Shown: positions 45,743 to 55,117, numbered from the stretch's first letter. The stretch is DNA of 64,000 nt from Ruminococcaceae bacterium BL-6 (GCA_902810075.1 LR778135.1:1860001-1924000), one strand, 5' to 3'. A program made the numbers and translations. Notes: generated from the letters alone by a model not told the origin.

Positions 45743-45875
45743 ACGATTTCCTCCTTTAGTTATTTTATAATCAATGAAAAGGTTTATTTTTAATCAAAAG
45801 AATGAAATCTTCCTTTCCCCGGTTTTTTCCGGTGCGGAATTCCACTTTACAGAACAGCCGGCGGACAGAACAGCT

Positions 45876-46301
45876 TTAATCCCTCTCGAACAGCATTTGG
45901 TGCAGGCTGTGCGAGCGCAGCTCCTGATCCAGCACCCTCTGGATTTTGACCAGATGGCGGTGAACCGTGCAACTGGAACCGTATTTCTGCTGCCATGCGC
46001 ACTGAAATCCGGGCTGCATGCAGGCGCTGATCATTTTTTCCGCCTCCATGATTTCCCGCAGGTCGTACAGGCTGAGCTGATGAAGGTCGGCGACCAGCCG
46101 GCATCCGCCTTCCGCCCCCCGGGTGGTCTGTACCACCCCGGCGCGCTCCAGCTTTTTCAGAATCTTATAGACGAACTGCCGGGGGAGCAGTTCCCGCTCG
46201 CAGATTTCCGAAGCGGACATCCGTCCCCCGCCCGACAGCGCGCGCAGGATTCGCAGGGCATAATCCATCTCCCGTGTAATCAGCAGGTTCTCTCCCCCCA
46301 T
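45876..46301 (-). CDS. Rrf2-family regulator, probably Fe-S type
   Basis: The 141-residue protein starts with LLITREMDYALRILRALS and has the wing motif TTRGAEGGCRLV. Three Cys residues in ACMQPGFQCAWQQKYGSSC resemble the cluster ligands of IscR and NsrR, so it may sense iron-sulfur status, oxygen or NO. It lies 133 bases ahead of the acyl-CoA dehydrogenase fusion on the same strand and is its probable regulator. The start is uncertain: ATG 46301 has only a weak ribosome site, while relatives start near LLITRE, where only CTG codons are available after a GGGGGGAGAG stretch. Confidence 0.85.
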   Translation of the reverse strand: MGGENLLITREMDYALRILRALSGGGRMSASEICERELLPRQFVYKILKKLERAGVVQTTRGAEGGCRLVADLHQLSLYDLREIMEAEKMISACMQPGFQCAWQQKYGSSCTVHRHLVKIQRVLDQELRSHSLHQMLFERD

Positions 46302-46335
46302 TCATCCATTTTTTCCTTTTTCTTGGAACATCTTC

Positions 46336-46364
46336 AATATATCATTCTGGATAAAAATTGTCAA
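46336..46364 (-). promoter_or_regulatory. Promoter of the Rrf2 gene
   Basis: On the minus strand TTGACA (46364-46359) and TATATT (46341-46336) are separated by 17 bases, 35 bases ahead of the Rrf2 start. Confidence 0.82.
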
Positions 46365-46504
46365 GTTTATCAAAGGCCATTTTTTTATTTATTTTTTCAC
46401 AAATACAGCTGTCCTTCTTTCTTAAAAGACAAATAGAAAAGCCGCCGGAAAGCGAAATGCGATCCGGCGGCAAACTGTTAATTTTAAGATAAAATTTTTA
46501 CTCT

Positions 46505-46770
46505 ACTCGGCGGGCTTGGGTCAGCCTAACCAAGCTTCCGAACAGCAACCGCTCTCAACTTCAGACAGCGCCGCCGGACAACGACGCGCCGCGCCTTTCA
46601 GCGAGTGCGTCGTTGTCCGATTCAAAGGCGCGTTACACCTAACTTCCGGGAGGCGCGGTTCCCAAAGGCAGAGCCTTTGGCGAGTCTTTGCATACTTTCT
46701 TCTCGTAAGAAAGTATGGGCCCGCCCCGGCCTGAGGGGCGAAGTAGTGATTAGAAGAATCTTCTTCTAAA
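46505..46770 (+). repeat. Hairpin-rich intergenic repeat, copy B
   Basis: Perfect stems follow one another: GGACAACGACGC/GCGTCGTTGTCC (46576-46618), CCAAAGGC/GCCTTTGG (46662-46680), CATACTTTCTT/AAGAAAGTATG (46691-46717), CGCCCC/GGGGCG and TTAGAAGA/TCTTCTAA (46750-46769). The order is the same as in copies A and C. Confidence 0.87.
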
Positions 46771-46938
46771 ACAGAAAAGAAATAAATACCTTCATATCGA
46801 TATCAAAAATTGAAATAAAAGAATGAAGTACAGAAAACAGGTATGGATTCTGTGAATTTCTGCAAACTTCAAGAATGAGCTTTTGCTTTATTTTCAATAT
46901 GAGATCGGTTATAATTTTGATTCATCAAATTTTTACTT

Positions 46939-47175
46939 TGCCCCTCATGCCGGGGCAGGCACCTACTTTCGTGGAAGGACGAAAGTAGGCAAAGGCCTTC
47001 CGGGGGAGAGTTTCGATTCTCTCCCCCTGGTCCCCTTCTCAACGACACAAAGGCTCCGCCTTTGGAAACCGGCAGCCCACAGAGGAAGCAAGCGGAATCG
47101 CGCCAAAGACAAGGCGGCGCACTAGCCGTGCGCCGTCTTGTCTTTGGCGCTTCGGCAGTTAAGTGAGATTTAATC
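46939..47175 (-). repeat. Divergent hairpin-rich repeat, copy D
   Basis: Read on the minus strand, this stretch has the same hairpin order as copies A-C with different sequence: CGCCAAAGACAAG/CTTGTCTTTGGCG, CAAAGGC/GCCTTTG, an extra GGGGGAGA/TCTCCCCC, CCTACTTTCG/CGAAAGTAGG and GCCCC/GGGGC. Base changes on both sides of stems keep the pairing. The stretch 46771-46938 is AT-rich with nothing recognised. Confidence 0.7.
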
Positions 47176-47179
47176 AGTT

Positions 47180-47487
47180 AGCTAATCTGATAAAACAAAT
47201 GCCCCATGTCTTAGAAAGTGTAGACTTATAACAGCACCTCGCTATTCTTGCGCAGTCTGGTTGGTAAATTGCAGCAAGCTACCGAACAACACATGCTCTA
47301 AACTTGAGACAGCGCCGCCGGACAACGGCGCGCCGCGCCCTTCAGCGAGTGCGTCGTTGTCCGATTCAAAGGCGCGTTACCCTGGGCTTCCGGGAGGCGC
47401 GGTTCCCAAAGGCAGAGCCTTTGGCGAGTCTTTGCTTATTTTCTTCTCGCAAGAAAGTATGGGCCCGCCCCGGCCTGAGGGGCGAAG
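47180..47487 (+). repeat. Hairpin-rich intergenic repeat, copy C
   Basis: This copy shares the core of copy B (47305-47487), including GGACAACGGCGC/GCGTCGTTGTCC, CCAAAGGC/GCCTTTGG and CGCCCC/GGGGCG, plus the outer flank of copy A (about 47180-47300). It lacks the last TTAGAAGA hairpin and abuts the 3' end of the hydrogenase-like gene. Confidence 0.85.
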
Positions 47488-47500
47488 GTTCGAACAAGCC

Positions 47501-48751
47501 CTAGAAAACGCGGGTAAAAATATCGCTGTTTTCCAGAAGCTGCTCCACCGTATCGAAGCCGAGCCGGTGCAAAAGCTCGATGACATACGGGTTGTCGATG
47601 GGCGTGGGATAAACCGCCTCTTCCCCATACCGGTTCACGTTTCCGCGCCCTTCCTCCCTTGGGATCATCGCCCTGGGCCCGCCGACGCATCCGCCGACGC
47701 ATCCCATGCCTTCGAGAAAGTTCGCATGGTTCTTTCCCGCCAGCAGATCGTTGATCATCGCCTTGCAGGCCGGGACCCCGTCGGCCTGGCTGGACCGCAC
47801 CGTGATCGGGCGGTTGGGGCTGATCCGCTCCACGGTGCTCCTCACCGCTTCGCTGACCCCGCAGCTCCTAGCATAGATCCGGCCCGCGCGGGAGGAATGG
47901 TCGCGCTCGTCCTCCGGCAGGGAAGCCGGATCGATCCCGGCGCACTCGAAAATATCCCGCATCTCCTGAAACGTGAGGACAAAATCCGTGGAATCCGCGA
48001 CATCCGCTTCCCGCGCCTCCGCCTTTTTCGCAATACATGGGCCGATGAACATCGTGACGGCGCCGGGATGCAGGTGCTTGATCGACCGGCCGCAGGCCAC
48101 CATCGGAGAAACGGCGCCCGGCATGTGGGGCATCAGCTCGTGGTACACCTTGCGAATCATGGCGATCCAGATGGGACAGCAGCAGCTGGTCAGCTGATAA
48201 TCGCTTTCGGTGACGATATTCTGATTGAATTCGAGCGCCTCTTTCAGCGTTAGGATATCCGCAAACAGGGCAACCTCCACCATTCCGGCGAAGCCGAGCC
48301 GCTTGAATGCCGTGCGGAGCCTGCCCGGCGTGACCTCTTCGCTGAACTGGCTGATAAACGCCGGGGCGACCATCGCGTAGACCGGCGTTTCGGAGGATTT
48401 CAGCTTTTCCAGCGCTGGCAGGATGTCGCGGCTCGCCGTCAGCTTTTTCGCCCGGCACTCCTCGATGCAGGCGGAGCATCCGGTGCAGCGTTCCGGGTCG
48501 ATCCGCACGTTTCCCTTTTTATCCCGGGTGATTGCCTCGAACAGGCATTTCACCTGGCAGGACGCTTGCCCTTCCCCGGAGCAGTTACATTCCCCGGTGC
48601 GCCAGACCGGCGGGTGCCTGTCCGGATTCAGCAAGCAGTCCAGATGGTGGGGATCGAACTCCTCCCGCCTGATTTTTTCCAGCTCCTGCGGGGTTCGGCC
48701 CTCCACCGAAGCCCGAACCAGCCTTTGATACAATTCGTTGAATGTTGTCAC
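47501..48751 (-). CDS. [FeFe]-hydrogenase-like iron-sulfur protein
   Basis: This protein of about 416 residues has an N-terminal Cys-rich region (CNCSGEGQASCQVKC), a 4Fe-4S motif CTGCSACIEECRAK, and the H-cluster domain. The three H-cluster motifs are present in changed form: L1 as TSCCCPIW, L2 as GPCIAKKAEA, L3 as GMGCVGGCVGG. The catalytic Cys expected before the H-cluster is not obvious (SPMVACGRS is nearest), so it may be a group B or C/D enzyme or a sensor. No NADH or maturation genes are near. The start is uncertain: AAGGAG lies 12 bases ahead of GTG 48751, and ATG 48808 has no site. Confidence 0.8.
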   Translation of the reverse strand: MTTFNELYQRLVRASVEGRTPQELEKIRREEFDPHHLDCLLNPDRHPPVWRTGECNCSGEGQASCQVKCLFEAITRDKKGNVRIDPERCTGCSACIEECRAKKLTASRDILPALEKLKSSETPVYAMVAPAFISQFSEEVTPGRLRTAFKRLGFAGMVEVALFADILTLKEALEFNQNIVTESDYQLTSCCCPIWIAMIRKVYHELMPHMPGAVSPMVACGRSIKHLHPGAVTMFIGPCIAKKAEAREADVADSTDFVLTFQEMRDIFECAGIDPASLPEDERDHSSRAGRIYARSCGVSEAVRSTVERISPNRPITVRSSQADGVPACKAMINDLLAGKNHANFLEGMGCVGGCVGGPRAMIPREEGRGNVNRYGEEAVYPTPIDNPYVIELLHRLGFDTVEQLLENSDIFTRVF

Positions 48752-48963
48752 TGAAATCCGAATCTCCTTTCCGTCGGTTATATTCTTGCACGCCGCGGCT
48801 GCCTTCATTCATCAGGGCCGCCGCGTCCTGACTCCGCATTTTTCTGCGGGAAATCCTCCGCGCCTATAGGCGTTCCGGCCAAAACCCGGAAAACGGCCGC
48901 GCGGGCCGAAAGTAATATTTTGATTAAATCACGGTACAATAAAGAAACAAGAGAGGTGATGAT

Positions 48964-49263
48964 ATGAACAATCAGAACGACGGCAAAGCCGGGATTCTCC
49001 CATCGAATATCAATCTGGTGAATCCGACCCCAAAGCCCGACGCGGAATCCATTACACAGCTGGTGAAACGGGGCGGCCGTGTGGAAGGATATCAGCTTTC
49101 CAACGGCAGGACCATCACCAAGCAGGAAGGAGTCGAACTCGCCAAATCCGGCGACATCCGCGGGGTGGCCGTGGCAGTGAGGAACGGCAGCGAATACCTG
49201 CGCTCCCTGCCGGATGGCAAGGAGGACAACAATCTGGGGAATCTCCCCTCCATTTCTCAATAA
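48964..49263 (+). CDS. DUF3892-domain protein
   Basis: The 99-residue protein has the DUF3892 pattern: ESITQLVKRGGRVEGYQLSN, GVELAKSGDIRGVAVAVRNG, SEYLRSLPDG and NNLGNLPSI. Function is unknown. GAGAGGTGATGAT precedes the ATG. It is transcribed alone, convergent with the uracil permease gene. Confidence 0.85.
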   Translation: MNNQNDGKAGILPSNINLVNPTPKPDAESITQLVKRGGRVEGYQLSNGRTITKQEGVELAKSGDIRGVAVAVRNGSEYLRSLPDGKEDNNLGNLPSISQ

Positions 49264-49313
49264 CAGCGGCCCGGAGCTGCGGCAGAACCGGGGTCCCGCC
49301 CGCTGTGAAAAGG

Positions 49314-49365
49314 AAATGCTCCCCTTGGGCCTTTTGAAAAAGGCTCTGGCGGGGAGCATTCTTTA
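49314..49365. terminator. Bidirectional terminator between converging genes
   Basis: AATGCTCCCC (49315-49324) pairs with GGGGAGCATT (49351-49360), with an inner GGGCCTTTT/AAAAAGGCTC arm, followed by CTTTATT. Confidence 0.8.
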
Positions 49366-50718
49366 TTGATCGCCGGACGCGGCGCCGTCTTCATCCACCG
49401 TGTCGTTGGTCCAGTGCATCCGGTCGAAGATGTGAAACAGAAGGCCCAGGAGCATGCCCACGACGCACGCGAGCACCATACCCTTCAGTTCCACCGCCCC
49501 GATCTGAAGGCTGACCCCGGAAAGGCCGGTGACAAAGATGACAGACGTCATCACGATATTGCGGTTCCTGCCGAAATCCACTTTGGAATCCACCAAAATC
49601 CGCAGGCCGGAAGCGCCGATCATCCCATAGAGCAGGAAGGAGATTCCGCCGATCACGGGGCCGGGGATGGTGCTGATCAGGGTGGAGAGCTTGCCGATGA
49701 AAGAGCAGAGGATGGAGATGACGGCCGCGCCGCCGATGACCCAGACGCTGTAAACCTTCGTCATCGCCATCACGCCGATATTTTCGCCGTAGGTCGTCGT
49801 CGGCACGGAACCGACCAGCCCGGAAACCATGGTGGAGATGCTGTCGCCCAGCAGGGAACGGTGAAGACCGGGGTCCTTCAGCAGGTTGTGCCCGACGACC
49901 TCGCTCGTGACGATCTGGTGGCCGATGTGCTCCGAGATGACGAGAAGCGCAACGGGCAGCATGGTGACCACTGCATCCATCCGGAATCTGGCAAGCTGGA
50001 AATGCGGCAGGGAGACCACGCCCGCCTGCTCCACCTGTGTGAAATCCACGATGCCGACACAAACCGCCGCAACGTAGCCGCAGATGATCGCGATCAGGAT
50101 CGGGATCACCGAAAGGAACCTGCGGAACAGGATGGAGCCGAACACCGCGACGCCCAGAGTGATGAGAAAGACGATCACGTTTCTGGAGTCCACCCCCGTG
50201 ACGACCTGACGGTAAAGGCCCTGGGTTCCCTCGGCAAGCTGATAGCTCGTCGACGGCAGGACCCCCGCCGTCGACGCCGCCGTGCCGGAAAGCTCCAGGC
50301 CGATCAGGGCGACGACCGGGCCCATGGCCGCGGGAGGAAGAAGGGTTTCGATCCAGTCGGAGCCGAATTTATAGATGATGAGCGCGAGCAGCCCGATCAG
50401 GACGCCGACCGCGACGAACCCGCCCTGCGCATAGGCAAATCCGCCGCCGGGCGCGTCTTTGTAGCGCGACATCACGATCAGCGCCGGGCCGATGAACGCA
50501 AAGCTGGAACCCAGGAAAGCCGGCGCCTTCCCCTTTGTGATCCAGAAAAAAAACAGCGTGCCGAGCCCGTTCATCAGCAGGACCACGGCCGGGTTGATCC
50601 CGAACAGGGTTGGGACCAGAACGGACGCGCCGAACATGGCGAACATGTGCTGAATGCTCAGCGGGATTGCCTGTTTCAGCGGCGGCCTTTCCTGCACCTG
50701 GATAATTTTTTTTGACAT
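49363..50718 (-). CDS. Uracil-xanthine permease (NCS2 family)
   Basis: This 451-residue membrane protein imports nucleobases by proton symport. It has about 12-14 hydrophobic segments. PLSIQHMFAMFGASVLVPTL near the N-terminus, LGSSFAFIGP, the half-helix region with EHIGHQIVTSEVVGHNLLKD (conserved Glu and His), and GSVPTTTYGENIGVMAMTKV match UraA. That favours uracil over xanthine. The ATG at 50718 is preceded by AGAGGAATGATCGAAAG, not an ideal site. A terminator-like hairpin lies only 30 bases ahead and could be an attenuator. Confidence 0.93.
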   Translation of the reverse strand: MSKKIIQVQERPPLKQAIPLSIQHMFAMFGASVLVPTLFGINPAVVLLMNGLGTLFFFWITKGKAPAFLGSSFAFIGPALIVMSRYKDAPGGGFAYAQGGFVAVGVLIGLLALIIYKFGSDWIETLLPPAAMGPVVALIGLELSGTAASTAGVLPSTSYQLAEGTQGLYRQVVTGVDSRNVIVFLITLGVAVFGSILFRRFLSVIPILIAIICGYVAAVCVGIVDFTQVEQAGVVSLPHFQLARFRMDAVVTMLPVALLVISEHIGHQIVTSEVVGHNLLKDPGLHRSLLGDSISTMVSGLVGSVPTTTYGENIGVMAMTKVYSVWVIGGAAVISILCSFIGKLSTLISTIPGPVIGGISFLLYGMIGASGLRILVDSKVDFGRNRNIVMTSVIFVTGLSGVSLQIGAVELKGMVLACVVGMLLGLLFHIFDRMHWTNDTVDEDGAASGDQ

Positions 50719-50748
50719 CTTTCGATCATTCCTCTTCCTTTTTTCTCT

Positions 50749-50781
50749 GAAAAAATAGGCTTTTTGAATCAAAAAGCCTAT
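50749..50781 (-). promoter_or_regulatory. Terminator-like hairpin in the permease leader
   Basis: On the minus strand ATAGGCTTTTT-GATTC-AAAAAGCCTAT runs into TTTTTT, 30 bases before the permease start and after another terminator. It looks like an attenuator or a second terminator; no PyrR-type anti-terminator partner was found by eye. Confidence 0.55.
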
Positions 50782-50806
50782 CAGTTTCCTATAAAATTCC
50801 AAAAGA

Positions 50807-50846
50807 AAAGCTCATCCAATGTGGAACGCACATCAGGTTGAGCTTT
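50807..50846 (-). terminator. Terminator after the flavin reductase-rubredoxin gene
   Basis: On the minus strand AAAGCTCA and TGAGCTTT enclose a 24-base loop and are followed by TCTTTT. Confidence 0.75.
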
Positions 50847-50855
50847 ATTTTGTTT

Positions 50856-51515
50856 TTATTTTCTTTTGAACGCCGATTTCGGGGCGCCGCAGATGGGACA
50901 AACCCAATCGTCCGGCAGATCCTCAAACAGGACGTTCGGGTCGTTGTAAATATACCCGCATATGGTGCAGATGAAGCTTTCGCCGCTGTTGGTTTCCGGC
51001 TCATCCAGCGCCGGCTGATAAGTCGGCGCGTTCTTGGGGGCCGAACCCTTCAGAACGTCGTGGTAATAGGCGTACGTCATCGGCCTGCCGACGGATTTGT
51101 CGCTTCCCGCGATGATCTCCGCCAGATACACGGTATGCGTCGGTGTTTCCGCCCGGCTGACCACCTTGCACAGGAACCAGCAGCAGGTGTTTTCCTTGAT
51201 GATCGGGACGCCCTCCGCCAGCACCCTGTGACGGACGTTGTGAAGCTTGTCGGCGTCGCGCCCGGAATTGAACCCCAGGGCCCCGATGACCGCGCCGGAG
51301 GTATCCTCGGACAGAACGGAAACGGAAAAGATACCGGTCTTCTCAATGCATTCGTGGCTGTAATTATCGTGATTCATGCTGACTGCAATGATCACCGGCG
51401 ACGTGTTCGTCACCTGGATCACCGTATTGACAATACAGGCGGATGGCTCTTTTTCGCCTTTTACTCCAATCGCATATAGCCCGTAAGACAGGCTGCGTAA
51501 AATTTTGATATCCAA
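50856..51515 (-). CDS. hrb: High-molecular-weight rubredoxin (flavin reductase-rubredoxin)
   Basis: The 219-residue protein has an N-terminal FMN-binding split-barrel flavin reductase ([48 protein letters not shown]) and a C-terminal rubredoxin with CTICGYIY and CPICG. This matches Moorella Hrb, which passes electrons from NADH to the flavodiiron protein FprA. fprA is 7 kb away in this window. The start is TTG at 51515, with AAGGAGGGG eight bases ahead; an upstream continuation is chance sequence. Confidence 0.9.
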   Translation of the reverse strand: MDIKILRSLSYGLYAIGVKGEKEPSACIVNTVIQVTNTSPVIIAVSMNHDNYSHECIEKTGIFSVSVLSEDTSGAVIGALGFNSGRDADKLHNVRHRVLAEGVPIIKENTCCWFLCKVVSRAETPTHTVYLAEIIAGSDKSVGRPMTYAYYHDVLKGSAPKNAPTYQPALDEPETNSGESFICTICGYIYNDPNVLFEDLPDDWVCPICGAPKSAFKRK

Positions 51516-51655
51516 TTTCGGCCCCTCCTTGCACCTTGAGCCACGTTTGAACAACTGCCTTTTTTCAAGCGGGGCCCATCCCATATTCTTATTTATTTTA
51601 TCACCGCCGGCGGGAAGATACAAGAGGAAATCGAGAATTCGCCTTTTTTTACAAT

Positions 51656-52927
51656 TTAATCCTTTTTTCCCTTGATCTTTTCCCAATAAGCGGAAAAAGC
51701 CTGCTCGTTCTTGTTCGCGCCGGGATGGTAATAGGACGCGCCCCGAAGCTCGTCGGGCAGGTACTGCTGCCGCACCCAGTGATTCGGGAAATCGTGGGGA
51801 TAGACGTAAAACTGGCCTTTCTTTTCGCAGTCCGCGCCGTCGTAGTGCTTGTTCTGCAGATTGCGCGGGACCGGCCCTGTCTTCCCCCGGCGCAGGTCGG
51901 CGATCGCCGCGTCGACCGCGAGATACGCCGAATTCGATTTCGGCGCGCTGCACACCAGAACCACCGCGTCGGCAAGCGGAATCCTCGCTTCCGGCAGGCC
52001 CACCTGCAGCGCCGCGTCCACGGCGGCCTTGACGATCGGGATGATCTGCGGCCACGCAAGGCCGACATCCTCGCACGCGCAGACCATCAGCCTGCGGCAC
52101 ACCGAAGGCAGGTCCCCCGCCTCCAGCAGGCGCGCGAGATAGTGTACCGCCGCGTCGGGATCGGAGCCGCGCATGGATTTCTGGAAGGCGGACAGAAGGT
52201 CGTAATGCTCGTCGCCGTCTTTATCGTAGCGCAGGGAGCTGCGCTGGGTCAGCTCTCTGGCGAGCTGCATCGAAACCGCAAGGCCGTTTTCCCCTTCCGG
52301 CGCGGACAGCACGCAGAGCTCCACGGCGTTGATGGCCTTGCGCACATCGCCCCCGCAGGACATGGCGATATGCTCTGCGGCCCCTTCCTCGGGGGTGATC
52401 TTCTGCCCGCGTTCCCGCTCGAGAAACGCGAACGCACGCTTCACGGCGCGGAGCACCTCTTCCTTTTCCACCGGCTTGAACTCGAACACGGTGGAGCGGC
52501 TCAGGATCGCGCCGTAAACATAAAAATAGGGATTTTCCGTCGTCGAGGCGATCAGCGTGATCTGCCCGTTCTCGATGAATTCCAGCAGGGTCTGCTGCTG
52601 CTTCTTATTGAAATACTGGATCTCATCCAGATACAGCAGAACGCCGTTCGGCGTTTCCAGCGTGTCAAGCGACTCGACGATCCCGCGGATGTCGGCGGTG
52701 GTGGCCGTCGTTCCGTTCAGCTTGCACAGGCGTCGCTTCGTATTCCGGGCGATGATCGACGCCAGCGTGGTCTTTCCGATCCCGGAGGGGCCGTAAAAGA
52801 CCATGTTGGGAATCTGCCCGGATTCGATGATCCGCCGCAGGGCCTTCCCCGGGCCCAGAAGATGCCTCTGCCCCACGATGTCATCCAGCGTCTGCGGCCG
52901 CAGACGGTCCGCGAGCGGTGCCGCCAT
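51656..52927 (-). CDS. rarA: Replication-associated recombination ATPase RarA/MgsA
   Basis: This 423-residue AAA+ ATPase acts at stalled forks. It starts with [20 protein letters not shown], has Walker [10 protein letters not shown], Walker [10 protein letters not shown], sensor 1 STTENP and arginine finger region [11 protein letters not shown]. The C-terminal tetramerisation domain includes [19 protein letters not shown] and the conserved end [19 protein letters not shown]. It is monocistronic. Confidence 0.95.
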   Translation of the reverse strand: MAAPLADRLRPQTLDDIVGQRHLLGPGKALRRIIESGQIPNMVFYGPSGIGKTTLASIIARNTKRRLCKLNGTTATTADIRGIVESLDTLETPNGVLLYLDEIQYFNKKQQQTLLEFIENGQITLIASTTENPYFYVYGAILSRSTVFEFKPVEKEEVLRAVKRAFAFLERERGQKITPEEGAAEHIAMSCGGDVRKAINAVELCVLSAPEGENGLAVSMQLARELTQRSSLRYDKDGDEHYDLLSAFQKSMRGSDPDAAVHYLARLLEAGDLPSVCRRLMVCACEDVGLAWPQIIPIVKAAVDAALQVGLPEARIPLADAVVLVCSAPKSNSAYLAVDAAIADLRRGKTGPVPRNLQNKHYDGADCEKKGQFYVYPHDFPNHWVRQQYLPDELRGASYYHPGANKNEQAFSAYWEKIKGKKD

Positions 52928-53029
52928 TCAAAATCCCATCCTTTCGGAAAAATGGACGCAGCTTCTCTGCCGCGCCCATTTCGTTTTCATTCTTCCGGGC
53001 GGACCGGCCGCCCCTTTCCGGTTCGCCGC

Positions 53030-54283
53030 TTACTCGTACAGCGGGTGATTGCTGCAGATTTCGCATACCGTGTCGCGGATTTTGTCACGATTTTCCTCGA
53101 AATCGTAAATCGCCTGTGCGATGCACTCCGCCACCTTGTCCATATCGTCCGTATTCAGCCCGCGGGTCGTGACGGCCGGCGTGCCGAGGCGCAGCCCGCT
53201 GGTCACGAACGGACTTCTCTTCTCGTTCGGCACGGTGTTCTTGTTCGCCGTGATGCGCACTTCGTCCAGCCGGTGCTCCAGCTCTTTGCCGGTCAGCTCC
53301 ATGCCGCTCAGATCCACCAGCATCATGTGGTTGTCGGTGCCGCCGGAAACGAGCTTTACTTTTCTGGACAGCAGGCCGTCGGCAAGAGCCTTGGCGTTTT
53401 CGACGATCCTGCGGTTGTATTCTTTGAACTCCGGCTTCAGCGCCTCGCCCAGGCAGACGGCCTTCCCCGCGATGATGTGCATCAGCGGGCCGCCCTGCGT
53501 TCCGGGGAAAATCGCCTTGTCGATCGCCTTGGCATATTTTTCCTTGCACAGGATCATTCCGCCGCGCGGGCCGCGCAGCGTCTTGTGCGTAGTGGTCGTG
53601 ACGACGTCCGCCACCGGGACGGGGCTTTCATGATACCCGGTCGCGACCAGGCCGGCGATGTGGGCCATGTCCACCATCAGATAAGCGCCGCAGGCGTCGC
53701 AGATTTCGCGGAACCGCTTGAAATCGATGGCGCGCGGGTAGGCGCTCGCGCCCGCGACGATCATTTTCGGCTTTACGGTCATCGCCTGCTCGTACAGCCT
53801 GTCGTAGTCGATCCGATGGGTCTGCGGGTCCACCCCGTAAGGGAAAAAGTGGTAATAGCTGCCGGACAGATTGACCGGGGAGCCGTGCGTCAGGTGTCCG
53901 CCCTCCGCAAGGCTCATGCCCATCACGGTGTCGCCCGGCTGCAGAAGGGCAAAATAAACCGCGAGGTTCGCCTGGGCCCCGGAATGAGGCTGAACGTTCG
54001 CGTGTTCGGCCCCGAAAAGGCGGCAGGCGCGGTCGCGCGCGATATCCTCCACGATATCCACATACTGACATCCGCCGTAATAGCGTTTGGATGGATAACC
54101 CTCGGCATACTTGTTGGTCAGAATGCTACCCATGGCGGCGAGCACCGCAGGCGAAACGATATTCTCGGAAGCGATCAGCTCCAGGTTTCTCCGCTGTCTT
54201 TCGAGCTCCTGTTTCATCGCTGCGCCGACATCCGGATCATACTTTGAAACAAACCCGATGGTGTCCATCAGATCACGATACAT
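53030..54283 (-). CDS. glyA: Serine hydroxymethyltransferase
   Basis: This 417-residue PLP enzyme converts serine and tetrahydrofolate to glycine and methylene-tetrahydrofolate. Motifs are [34 protein letters not shown], the PLP Asp region [15 protein letters not shown], and the Schiff-base Lys in [30 protein letters not shown] follows (SGGTDNHMM in full). GGGAG precedes the ATG by six bases. It is monocistronic, upstream of rarA. Confidence 0.97.
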   Translation of the reverse strand: MYRDLMDTIGFVSKYDPDVGAAMKQELERQRRNLELIASENIVSPAVLAAMGSILTNKYAEGYPSKRYYGGCQYVDIVEDIARDRACRLFGAEHANVQPHSGAQANLAVYFALLQPGDTVMGMSLAEGGHLTHGSPVNLSGSYYHFFPYGVDPQTHRIDYDRLYEQAMTVKPKMIVAGASAYPRAIDFKRFREICDACGAYLMVDMAHIAGLVATGYHESPVPVADVVTTTTHKTLRGPRGGMILCKEKYAKAIDKAIFPGTQGGPLMHIIAGKAVCLGEALKPEFKEYNRRIVENAKALADGLLSRKVKLVSGGTDNHMMLVDLSGMELTGKELEHRLDEVRITANKNTVPNEKRSPFVTSGLRLGTPAVTTRGLNTDDMDKVAECIAQAIYDFEENRDKIRDTVCEICSNHPLYE

Positions 54284-54432
54284 ATGAAACTCCCTTTCTG
54301 CCTGTTTTCTTATTTTTGATTATACCCTTTCCCGGAATAAAACGCAATCCGCTTTCCCATATAAAATCCTTTCTTTTTCTTCGGCTTTGTTGTAAAATAG
54401 AGAAAAAAGAAACAGAAGGAAGAATTCGGGAC

Positions 54433-55071
54433 ATGACGAAAAAGCAGAGGGCTCTGCTGGCAGTGGAAGCCCTGAAACAAGAATATCCGGACGGGATCTG
54501 CTCCCTGACTTACAGCGAACCGCTTCAGCTTTTGATTGCGACGCGCCTTTCCGCGCAGTGCACCGACGCCAGGGTGAACATGGTCACCCCCGCGCTGTTC
54601 GCGCGGTTCCCCACTCTGTCCGATTTTGTAAACGCCACGGCGGAGGAAATCGAAGGGTACATCCATTCCTGCGGGCTTTACAAAACGAAGGCGCGCGATA
54701 TTCTCGCCATGTGCAGAAAGCTCTCGCAGGATTACGGCGGCGTTGTGCCCGACACCGTGGAAGAGCTGACAAAGCTGCCCGGCGTGGGCAGAAAAACCGC
54801 GAACCTGGTGGTGGGCGACATCTACCACCAGCCCGCGGTCGTGACGGACACCCACTGCATCCGGATTTCCGGAAGGCTGGGCCTGACGGACAGCAAGGTC
54901 CCGCTGAAGGTGGAGCAGGGTCTCAGAAAACTCCTTCCCCCGGAGGAATCGAACGATTTCTGCCACAGGCTCGTCCTGCACGGCCGAGCGGTGTGCACCG
55001 CGCGCAGCCCGAAATGCGAAATCTGCTGCATGAGAAACTTCTGCAAATCCGCCCCGAAAAATAATTTGTAA
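54433..55071 (+). CDS. nth: Endonuclease III
   Basis: This 212-residue DNA glycosylase/AP lyase removes oxidised pyrimidines. Motifs are LIATRLSAQCTDARVN, the HhH with catalytic Lys in LPGVGRKTANLVVGD, and the catalytic Asp in VVTDTHCIRISGRLGL. The C-terminal 4Fe-4S cluster is built by C-x6-C-x2-C-x5-C in CTARSPKCEICCMRNFC. The start at 54433 has AAGGAAG ahead; the longer upstream reading has no site. It is the last core gene before the tRNA-linked island. Confidence 0.95.
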   Translation: MTKKQRALLAVEALKQEYPDGICSLTYSEPLQLLIATRLSAQCTDARVNMVTPALFARFPTLSDFVNATAEEIEGYIHSCGLYKTKARDILAMCRKLSQDYGGVVPDTVEELTKLPGVGRKTANLVVGDIYHQPAVVTDTHCIRISGRLGLTDSKVPLKVEQGLRKLLPPEESNDFCHRLVLHGRAVCTARSPKCEICCMRNFCKSAPKNNL

Positions 55072-55088
55072 GAATTTGAACTTTTTCC

Positions 55089-55117
55089 TTGAAAATCAGG
55101 AAATGTCATGATATAAT
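55089..55117 (+). promoter_or_regulatory. Promoter ahead of the tRNA-Ala array
   Basis: TTGAAA (55089-55094) and TATAAT (55112-55117) are 17 bases apart. The first truncated tRNA copy lies about 70 bases downstream. Confidence 0.85.

Noticed and set aside
43805..45793. A 662-codon open frame on the plus strand
   Set aside because: Antisense to the acyl-CoA dehydrogenase fusion, whose three domains are unmistakable.
47261..48253. A 330-codon plus-strand frame covering repeat copy C
   Set aside because: It runs from repeat DNA into antisense of the hydrogenase-like gene and has no ribosome site.
50856..52100. A 414-codon version of the flavin reductase-rubredoxin gene
   Set aside because: The first 195 codons are antisense-like noise over the rarA gene; a TTG with a strong ribosome site at 51515 marks the real start.
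51725..54247. An 840-codon open frame on the plus strand
   Set aside because: It runs antisense across both rarA and glyA, including the gap between them. No family features and no ribosome site.
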